From contig JAAZNR010000264.1 of the NCBI GenBank assembly GCA_012798155.1, positions 1-11,553 of the forward strand: 11,553 bases of DNA, in the 5' to 3' direction. This DNA comes from Thermogutta sp. Its GTDB lineage: Bacteria > Planctomycetota > Planctomycetia > Pirellulales > Thermoguttaceae. Of this stretch, positions 7,501-11,553 are shown in pieces. The first letter of the stretch is position 1. Each line of letters begins with the position of its first letter. A program made the position numbers and the translations under genes. The notes beneath the pieces are model-generated. The model made no database searches, was not told the origin of the DNA, and saw only the letters and a program-made list of their open reading frames with translations.

Positions 7501-7743
7501 AAGACGCCCGATCAGCCCTTGCGGATGGAGAACCCCTTTTTCTGGGGCGGCTATCTGCTTTCCGCGCCGCGGGAAACGGCAATAGCCGACGACGGCAACG
7601 GTCCGCCGGGCGCGGCGCCGCCCGACGACCAAGCGCCCCCGGCGGGCGCCGCGGCCCCGCCCGATGCCGACGCCGGTGATCACGCTCAGCCGCCCGAGGA
7701 TAAGCCTCAGCCACCTGAGAATGACGACGGCCCGCAACCATAG
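4501..7743 (+). CDS. Exported TPR protein with C-terminal CHAT domain lacking the catalytic His-Cys dyad (1080 aa)
   Basis: ATG at 4501 follows AAGGGGG (4489-4495) by five bases; a GTG at 4474 is less likely. A long basic N-region precedes a hydrophobic stretch (residues about 36-49) and a cleavage-like TAAAQ, so the protein is probably exported. TPR-like helix pairs are visible at about 68-101 and 109-142, with further ones to about residue 480. From about 750 the protein follows the CHAT fold: ELVIVPDGALWHLPFELL (757-774), IRYSPTAGL, TAVYLG, ACGTRTVVLSRW (940-951) and FFWGGYLLSAP near 1013-1023. The positions of the caspase-like catalytic His and Cys read SADM (D870) and IAPGFHT (G910), so the domain looks proteolytically dead. 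An approximately 50-residue Pro/Asp/Glu tail ends the protein. It likely acts as a binding or scaffold protein. The next gene also encodes an exported TPR protein. Confidence 0.85.
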   Translation: MSRPAVMRRGCCVDSSGRSRYRIADRRPRRRVEGLGSAVCCALVFALLCPGGARTAAAQVAADTRIPPGLYYAGIVMLQEGRVRDALRSFESCYRSAIRVGTRRWVDSICYLTMQGEALYAMGRLDQALESYNAALQLSLAYPDWLNYVQFPAQLAPSTQAAFQSVPWQGRTRTARFANYPEEMLILLGNVEWARAFQEGGVAMPAKLKPINVVEILRCTALAMRRRMELLGPLAPVDPMTKDLLNLWSRRPGPPNHWSQCWIDLMQGLAMQGDGRLDEAIPLLTRSATAAGQYDHPMTAYALIELGRLALSRGDFAAAQGFFHEATFPAVVYPDAAALEEAFRWAALTHLLSGAQGAYPAAAGATPWARTKRLRHVQASLALSSAELQAAAGNWSAAASLLDEAQAAFARTDLAAGRPADRWNFLRAVTLLHTGNLKDGEAALSAALSGMRTRSLWLFQLGRLSAIYTSGRITMRGPITPKTAMELYGILLRDPSRLDWAVDPLESLTVTATPHPTLFEQWFLIAWERNLTEDALQIAERAKRHRFEAALPLGGRLDAVRRLIAAPEEELSPAARVERTNLLGKYPTLAAALRESQEMYARLRAMPFPPPDNAGWQTLGQALEQWTATNAGIEALLRPVAVSRETAGEPFPPVLPPKEIQRRLPQGTVLLSFFAIGNDLYGFMHTQDRYEAWRVRGGMAPVARQLTTLLQQLGQYDANREFSIKEAADATWKNTAEGILNAITSGSKADLAADFGELVIVPDGALWHLPFELLQVEAGDQRVPLIVKHPIRYSPTAGLAVTPAPGPGVQPRTAVYLGRLFPQEDASLAEKRFEVLSRAVPACVPLSAAGNTLNGSVLAPLFDRLVVSADMENTTTPFDWAPLPLGSAGNTLADWLALPWQAPRVFIAPGFHTTAEAAFKRSGGVPTGQELFLSLTALAACGTRTVVLSRWRTGGESSLTLVREFLQEQGERGATEAFRRAVLLIMSTPLDPAQEPRVQKKTPDQPLRMENPFFWGGYLLSAPRETAIADDGNGPPGAAPPDDQAPPAGAAAPPDADAGDHAQPPEDKPQPPENDDGPQP

Positions 7744-7830
7744 CGACCAAGATTCCGCACGGGGGACTGCCGCAGGTCCTGAGGAGCGGCACATGGACTT
7801 GCCGGGACCCCGACTCAAGAGAGACAATGA

Positions 7831-7862
7831 ATGACCGAGTGACCAAATGACCAAATGACCGA
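7831..7862. repeat. Four tandem 8-bp repeats, consensus ATGACCRA
   Basis: ATGACCGA, GTGACCAA, ATGACCAA and ATGACCGA follow one another without gaps, and ACGG comes next. The 12-mer ATGACCGAACGG at the end of the array (7855-7866) recurs exactly at 8059-8070, the first codons of the next gene. Similar ATGACCAA-type arrays occur in intergenic DNA of many bacteria, by general recollection. Confidence 0.8.
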
Positions 7863-8046
7863 ACGGGAACCGCCGCGGTCCTTCGCCCGGCGGGCCGCCG
7901 GCGCAGGCAAATCGGGCAACGGATTCGCACGAGACTCGCTCCCGTTCACTGGGTCTCGGGTTTCGATCGCGGGGAATCACCGATGCCTGGGCGGCGTTCG
8001 CCTGCCGCGTGCTTGAACAGTGCCTTTTCAGCAGTCGACTTACTTT

Positions 8047-8051
8047 AGGAG
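8047..8051 (+). promoter_or_regulatory. Shine-Dalgarno site deciding the second TPR gene start
   Basis: AGGAG lies seven bases before the ATG at 8059. It selects this start over an in-frame GTG at 8020, which has no ribosome binding site. Confidence 0.8.
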
Positions 8052-8058
8052 TTCGACG

Positions 8059-9969
8059 ATGACCGAACGGAACGGAAACATGTTTCGGGGAGCAATCGCA
8101 CGCGGAACCTTCGCCGCGTTCGTTTTGGCGGCAACCTTCGTCGCGGTCAACTATAGTTGGCGGGGGGCGTCCGCCGAGGAAACGGCTCCGGCCGAAGCGG
8201 CATCGCCCTCGGCCGGCCAGGCCGATCTCGACAAAGCGATCGAAGCGAAGCTCAATGCCTCGACCTTCAGCGATCTCGGCGAGGTCATCCGCCTCTGCGA
8301 GAGCGCGATCGAGAAAGGGCTGGACGAAGCGAACGCCGAGTTCGCCAAGCAACTGCTCGCGGCGACGCGGTTTCAACGGGGACTGTTGGTGGGAGAAACC
8401 GTCCTGAGGACGTTGCCTATCGATAACAACTGGCCGACCTTCCGCAAGATGGCCGTCGAGGACCTCGAAAAGGGTTTGGCCGTCGATCCGGAACAACCCG
8501 AGGCGTGGTTGATGCTGGCGCGGCTGAATGTTCTGCCCAACGGCGATCTGGAGCGGGCGAAATTCGCGGTGGACCAGGCCGTCGATAAGGCGGGAGACGA
8601 CCGCCGGCTCCTGGTGCAGGCTCTCCTGCTTCGCGCCGATTTGACCGACGACAACGAAAAGAAACTGAACGATCTCAACCGTTTGCTGGAACTGGAGCCG
8701 GACGATCCCCGCGTATTGCGGGCGCGCGGGGCCGCCCTGCTGGCATTGGACAAGGCCGAGGAAGCCCTCGCCGATTTCGACAAAGCTCTGGCCGAGGCCC
8801 CCGGGCATATTCCCACGCTGGAGGCCAAGATCGACGCCTTGCTGGAGCTGAAACGATTCGACGACGCCATGGCCGTGGCCGACCAAATCGAGAAGGCGTC
8901 GCCCGGCAACGCGGCGGCCTGGTTCCAACGCGGTCGCATCACGGGCGTCCGCGGCGAATTCGAAAAGGCCCTGGAATATCTCAACAAGGCCGCCGAGATG
9001 GAGCCTCGCAACGTCGCCGTCCTGATGATTCGCGCGGCGGTCCTGCAAGAATTGGGCAAGAGCGAAGAGGCCATGAAGGATGTCAACCGCGCGCTGGAAT
9101 TGCGGCCGGACAACCCTGCCTTGCTGCGGCTTCGGGCGGCGATCCTGGCGGGGAGCGGTCAGCTCAGCCAAGCCGTCCGCGATCTGGAACAGGTCCGCGA
9201 GCAGGGTTCCGCCGAACCGTCCATCGACTTGCAACTCGGCCTGCTCTATTCGATCCAAAAGCGTCACGGCAAGGCCCTGGAACAGTTCGATAAGGTCTTG
9301 GCGGTCGAACCGCGCAACGTCGCCGCCCTGCGGGGGCGGGCGGATACCCTGCTTTCCCTCGGGCGCCACGCGGAGGCCATCGCGGATTACGAGAAGGCCC
9401 TGGAAGTCGATCCCAACGATAGCGGAGTGCTCAACAATCTGGCCTGGGTGCTGGCCACCTCGCCCGACGAGAAGATTCGCAATGGAAAACGGGCCTTGGA
9501 GTTGGCCACCAAGGCCTGCGAGTTGACGGAGTATAAGGCGGCGCACATCCTCAGCACTTTGGCGGCCGCCTATGCCGAAAACGGCGACTTCGAAAACGCC
9601 CGGAAGTGGTCGCAAAAGGCCGTCGAACTGGGATCGGAAAACGAAAAAGAGGCCCTCCAAAAGGAGCTGGAGAGCTACAAGCGCAACGAACCGGTCCGCG
9701 AATTGATCCAAGAACCGCTGGAACCGCCCGCCGAGACGCCGGCCGAACCGTCGCCGGAATCGCCGTCCGAAGAGGAGAAGGGAACGGAGCCGGAGGCGGG
9801 GCCGAAGGATCAGCCCCCGGATATCCCCGATGCCCCCGAGGCCCCCCAGGATTCGCCGACCGGCGAGCAGCCGCCCGATGATGCCCCCAATGGTCAGATC
9901 GATGCCCCCGCCCCCAAGGGTGAGATCGATGCCCCCAAGGGTGAGATCGACACGTTTCATCGGGCGTGA
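8059..9969 (+). CDS. Exported TPR protein with disordered acidic/proline-rich tail (636 aa)
   Basis: AGGAG at 8047-8051 fixes the ATG. An N-terminal segment (FAAFVLAATFVAV, about residues 18-30) followed by GASA-EE at 36-41 looks like a signal peptide cleaved after ASA. Residues about 115-450 hold a run of tetratricopeptide repeats with clear TPR signatures, such as AWFQRGRITGVRGEFEKALE, KSEEAMKDVNRALELRPDN and RHAEAIADYEKALEVDPND. Residues 455-548 form the NNLAWVLATSPDE...GKRALELATKACELT...TLAAAYAENGDFENARKW block that I associate with planctomycete TPR proteins. The final 88 residues are Pro/Glu/Asp-rich and end in DAPKGEI-type repeats (608-630). TPR arrays bind protein partners; no enzyme domain is present. 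It likely works in the periplasm or at the cell surface. The adjacent upstream TPR-CHAT gene on the same strand suggests a functional pairing, which is inference. Confidence 0.87.
   Translation: MTERNGNMFRGAIARGTFAAFVLAATFVAVNYSWRGASAEETAPAEAASPSAGQADLDKAIEAKLNASTFSDLGEVIRLCESAIEKGLDEANAEFAKQLLAATRFQRGLLVGETVLRTLPIDNNWPTFRKMAVEDLEKGLAVDPEQPEAWLMLARLNVLPNGDLERAKFAVDQAVDKAGDDRRLLVQALLLRADLTDDNEKKLNDLNRLLELEPDDPRVLRARGAALLALDKAEEALADFDKALAEAPGHIPTLEAKIDALLELKRFDDAMAVADQIEKASPGNAAAWFQRGRITGVRGEFEKALEYLNKAAEMEPRNVAVLMIRAAVLQELGKSEEAMKDVNRALELRPDNPALLRLRAAILAGSGQLSQAVRDLEQVREQGSAEPSIDLQLGLLYSIQKRHGKALEQFDKVLAVEPRNVAALRGRADTLLSLGRHAEAIADYEKALEVDPNDSGVLNNLAWVLATSPDEKIRNGKRALELATKACELTEYKAAHILSTLAAAYAENGDFENARKWSQKAVELGSENEKEALQKELESYKRNEPVRELIQEPLEPPAETPAEPSPESPSEEEKGTEPEAGPKDQPPDIPDAPEAPQDSPTGEQPPDDAPNGQIDAPAPKGEIDAPKGEIDTFHRA
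9880..9948. repeat. In-frame 21-bp tandem repeat at the 3' end of the TPR gene
   Basis: There are three consecutive units: 9880-9900 encodes DAPNGQI, 9901-9927 encodes DAPAPKGEI with a 6-bp expansion, and 9928-9948 encodes DAPKGEI. Unit lengths are multiples of three, so the frame is kept. Copy number probably varies between strains. Confidence 0.8.
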
Positions 9970-9973
9970 TTTG

Positions 9974-10073
9974 TTTTACTGCGAAGGATAAGAAGCTAGG
10001 CAAACTGGGGCACGCAGCTTTGTGAGTCTGCGTAAGATTGGTAAGCGGGTTTCGGCGATCCTGCGCAGTAAAA
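9974..10073. mobile_element. Candidate MITE-like element or structured RNA with 16-bp terminal inverted repeats
   Basis: The 100-bp segment begins TTTTACTGCGAAGGAT (9974-9989) and ends ATCCTGCGCAGTAAAA (10058-10073). These arms are inverted copies with 15 of 16 positions matching. TTG lies directly outside both ends (9971-9973 and 10074-10076), as a 3-bp target duplication would. Inside, ACGCAG (10012-10017) and CTGCGT (10028-10033) form a 6-bp hairpin with a 10-nt loop. There is no coding capacity. It starts four bases after the stop codon of the TPR gene, so it could also serve as a 3' RNA structure or an imperfect terminator. No transposase is nearby. Confidence 0.5.
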
Positions 10074-10088
10074 TTGGCAGGTTGCGAG

Positions 10089-10108
10089 GCCGATCCGCGC
10101 GGATCGGC
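10089..10108. repeat. Perfect 20-bp palindrome
   Basis: The half-site GCCGATCCGC is followed directly by its reverse complement GCGGATCGGC, with no spacer. It could be a binding site for a dimeric protein or a cruciform/hairpin. It lies 16 bp beyond the end of the inverted-repeat element. Confidence 0.6.
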
Positions 10109-10352
10109 TCCGTAACGGGCAGTGGTCCGGCTCCGCCCGAGCGTGAACGGATCGCGGCAACACGGATCGCGCCAACGGAGTTTGCCGCCGATGAGAAATG
10201 AGAGAGATCAAGTTGCGCCGATGAGAGAGATCGTCTTCCCCGCCCTTGTAAGCCGAACGGATGGGCGGCGAAGAGAGATCGTTATTTGCCGGTTGTGTTA
10301 CGCTTGGCCGTCGCTCTGAATTCGGCAGCGTGCCCTTCCGAAGAAAAAAAGA

Positions 10353-10491
10353 GCCGTGCCCGCTTCGCGGACCTATCGTTTGGAATCATCCACGGTTGAC
10401 TCCGAACCCATCCATGGGGCCTCATCCACCTTGCGATTCGGGTGACACACATTCGCATCGGGTGAGAGACATCGCCGCAAGCGGGCACGGC
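10353..10491. repeat. Distant 13-bp perfect inverted repeat
   Basis: GCCGTGCCCGCTT at 10353-10365 is the reverse complement of AAGCGGGCACGGC at 10479-10491, leaving 113 bp between the arms. The interior has no gene. An A-run precedes the left arm (10344-10350). This may be a second small inverted-repeat element or chance. Confidence 0.45.
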
Positions 10492-10803
10492 ACGGCGTCC
10501 GTTCCCCTGGAATTCGGCCGAAGCCGGCCGCCCTCCGTGAAGACCCAGGCATCCGTTCCTTTCCGCCGACCGACTGACCGATCACGCCGGATCGGTTTCG
10601 GCAGCCGCCTCCGTACACTCATACTCATCGTGCGCCCGTCGCCGGGAGCAACCCCTCATGGGTCGTGCGGAAGCCGTTCCGCGTTTCCCGCCCTTCCGTG
10701 AGGACAATATCTCGCCCACCGCTCCGTCCGGGCCGTCCTTCACGCAAACTTTTTACTTCTCGTTCTACTCTTGGAAACCTGCTTACCCCTCCAAACCTGC
10801 CCG

Positions 10804-10819
10804 GCCGGCCGATGCCGGC
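10804..10819 (-). terminator. Possible hairpin terminator after mraZ
   Basis: GCCGGC at 10804-10809 and GCCGGC at 10814-10819 form a 6-bp GC stem with a 4-nt loop, 17 bases beyond the mraZ stop on the minus strand. No clear U-run follows, so it would be a weak or factor-assisted terminator. Confidence 0.3.
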
Positions 10820-10851
10820 GTCATTCCGATAGTTGGTCATTCCGATAGTTG
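10820..10851. repeat. Perfect 16-bp tandem duplication spanning the mraZ stop
   Basis: GTCATTCCGATAGTTG is present twice head to tail (10820-10835 and 10836-10851). The right copy holds the last codons of mraZ and its TGA; the left copy is noncoding. The protein end is unaffected whichever copy is ancestral. Confidence 0.85.
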
Positions 10852-11322
10852 TTGGAACAGGGCGGTGAACTTCGGCATTTGCGCTTCCAAATAATTCCGC
10901 CATTGCTGGGGATGCCAAAGTTCCACGCAGACGGCGGCACCGACGACCATCACTTCTCCGCCCGGCTCCACCGCCAAGAATTCGCGAAAACCCTCGGGGA
11001 TGACGAGCCGCCCTCTTTGTGCCAAGGAAACCGTGCGGTACCGGCTGGAAAGCAGGCGGCCGAACCGCTGGACGTGCTGAATCCGACCCTCCAATCGCCC
11101 CAACCGCATTTTCTGCCGAATCAGGTCGATGCCGCCTTGCCAACGTGCCTCCCAGACCTTCGGATTCCAGGCACTCAGACAACCGCGACGTTCCTTGACG
11201 AGAACCAATTCCGCGGCGTCTTGGGCCAACGGCTCCAAAAGTTCATTCGGAAGGGACAGACGAAAGCGATCGTCGATCGTGCGGGGAAACTCGCCGATGA
11301 GGAACGCTTCGTCGTGCAGCAT
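10837..11322 (-). CDS. mraZ: Transcriptional regulator MraZ (161 aa)
   Basis: MraZ is a DNA-binding regulator of the division and cell wall (dcw) cluster, built from two SpoVT-AbrB-like half-domains that assemble into a ring. Here the first half has GEFPRTIDDRFRLSLPNEL (10-28) and the second TVSLAQRGRLVIPEGFREFL (98-117), each with the D/Q-x-x-x-R-x-x-x-P pattern of the family; the second keeps the canonical GRLVIP. GGEVMVVGAAVCVELW and the W141-centred helix complete the usual C-terminus. Length is near the family norm of about 140-160 residues. ATG at 11322 is the only possible start, since an in-frame TGA lies seven codons upstream, but no Shine-Dalgarno sequence is visible. No rsmH/mraW gene follows; about 870 bp of noncoding DNA does. 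The upstream region contains TGGG-type motifs consistent with autoregulation. Confidence 0.9.
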   Translation of the reverse strand: MLHDEAFLIGEFPRTIDDRFRLSLPNELLEPLAQDAAELVLVKERRGCLSAWNPKVWEARWQGGIDLIRQKMRLGRLEGRIQHVQRFGRLLSSRYRTVSLAQRGRLVIPEGFREFLAVEPGGEVMVVGAAVCVELWHPQQWRNYLEAQMPKFTALFQQLSE

Positions 11323-11382
11323 ACGCGGTCGTCGTAAGAGTCAAGAGCCGAACACGGCGACCGGAGTCCTTTCCGTATCTTT

Positions 11383-11481
11383 TGGGATGATTTCCCACAA
11401 CAGTTTTCGCGAGAGACGCCGTCATGGGTCCAATTCCCATAGAGATGAGTTTAGCATCCGGTTCCGCTTATGCAATACCCA
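11383..11481 (-). promoter_or_regulatory. Putative MraZ operator array
   Basis: CCCA (TGGG on the mraZ strand) occurs at 11394-11397, 11436-11439 and 11478-11481, spaced exactly 42 bp apart each time. The first two belong to inverted pairs TGGG-N7-CCCA at 11383-11397 and 11425-11439; the third is a single ACCCA. MraZ proteins are known to bind TGGG-type repeats upstream of their own gene, usually as direct repeats about 10 bp apart. The middle pair would overlap the predicted transcription start and the third would abut the -35 box, which fits repression. The spacing differs from the known arrangement, so this is a proposal. Confidence 0.4.
11448..11475 (-). promoter_or_regulatory. Candidate sigma-70-type promoter of mraZ
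   Basis: On the minus strand TTGCAT (complement of 11470-11475) and TAAACT (complement of 11448-11453) are separated by 16 bp. Transcription would start near 11441, leaving a leader of about 120 nt before mraZ. The match is moderate in a relatively AT-rich stretch. Confidence 0.45.
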
Positions 11482-11553
11482 AGGGACCAATTTTTTGGAG
11501 ATTCTCCGGGACCGCTCACCGAGACTGCGTGCGGCCGGTGTCCGCGCCAAAAC

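Larger units (their letters stand above)
7744..8058. other. Intergenic region between the two TPR genes, no gene
   Basis: This is a 315-bp gap. It holds an 8-bp tandem repeat (listed separately) and the ribosome binding site of the next gene. No clear terminator with a T-run and no convincing promoter were found, so I cannot tell whether the two TPR genes are co-transcribed. Confidence 0.6.
10077..10803. other. Intergenic region with scattered repeats, no convincing gene
   Basis: About 730 bp in which frames on both strands are rich in Arg, Pro, Ser and Gly and lack ribosome binding sites or recognisable motifs. It contains a 20-bp palindrome and a distant 13-bp inverted repeat (listed separately). 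Shorter direct repeats are ACGGATCGCG at 10147-10156 and 10162-10171, GCCGATGAGA at 10187-10196 and 10217-10226, GAGAGATC at 10202-10209, 10225-10232 and 10273-10280, and TCGGGTGA at 10438-10445 and 10458-10465. It may be a decayed repeat-rich or once-coding region. Confidence 0.6.

Noticed and set aside
7192-9960. A 922-codon open frame on the minus strand antisense to both TPR genes
   Set aside because: It is the GC-driven shadow of the plus-strand coding frames. Its translation is repetitive Gly/Leu/Arg-rich sequence with no recognisable motif, while the plus-strand frames have clear TPR/CHAT signatures and ribosome binding sites.
10261-10701. A 146-codon plus-strand frame in the gene-poor region
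   Set aside because: Its composition is Arg/Pro/Ser-rich, with no ribosome binding site and no motif; it crosses the inverted repeats.
11339-11344. TTGACT on the minus strand just upstream of mraZ, resembling a -35 box
   Set aside because: The matching -10 would fall inside the mraZ coding start and no suitable hexamer is there.
11491-11507. T-run next to a GGAGATTCTCC hairpin, resembling a terminator
   Set aside because: The T-run precedes the hairpin on the plus strand, and on the minus strand the hairpin is followed by A's, so the order is wrong for an intrinsic terminator on either strand.

Overview
The window looks like part of a high-GC chromosome from the Planctomycetota, probably a Pirellulales-type lineage. 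This is inference from three things read by eye: a sulfatase C-terminus, a tiny exported protein with a GGQxLPSPYYLxDDVQYF core that I recall only from planctomycetes, and a TPR protein ending in the LAWVLATSPDE...GKRALELATKACELT block common in that phylum. No rRNA, tRNA, CRISPR array, transposase or integrase gene is visible.

Layout: (1) 2-679 (+), the 3' end of a sulfatase whose catalytic half lies outside the window. (2) 680-972, a convergent spacer with short direct repeats and a likely terminator for the next gene. (3) 973-1206 (-), a 77-aa lipoprotein-like protein. (4) 1207-1640, a divergent promoter region. (5) 1641-4253 (+), a large secreted protein with a putative glycoside-hydrolase-like barrel and C-terminal beta-sandwich domains. 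(6) 4254-4500, a leader rich in inverted and direct repeats. (7) 4501-7743 (+), an exported TPR protein with a C-terminal CHAT (caspase-like) domain in which both catalytic residues appear to be replaced. (8) 8059-9969 (+), a second exported TPR protein. (9) 9970-10836, about 870 bp without a convincing gene, starting with a 100-bp element bounded by 16-bp inverted repeats and continuing with further palindromes and short repeats. (10) 10837-11322 (-), mraZ, preceded by a promoter region with TGGG/CCCA motifs at exact 42-bp spacing.

The sulfatase and the barrel protein fit the extracellular polysaccharide-degrading lifestyle of planctomycetes. The two adjacent exported TPR proteins both carry disordered Pro/Asp/Glu-rich C-terminal tails and may form an envelope scaffold. 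The pseudo-CHAT protein of this pair is the best candidate for something undescribed. mraZ stands alone: no rsmH/mraW or other division gene follows it here.
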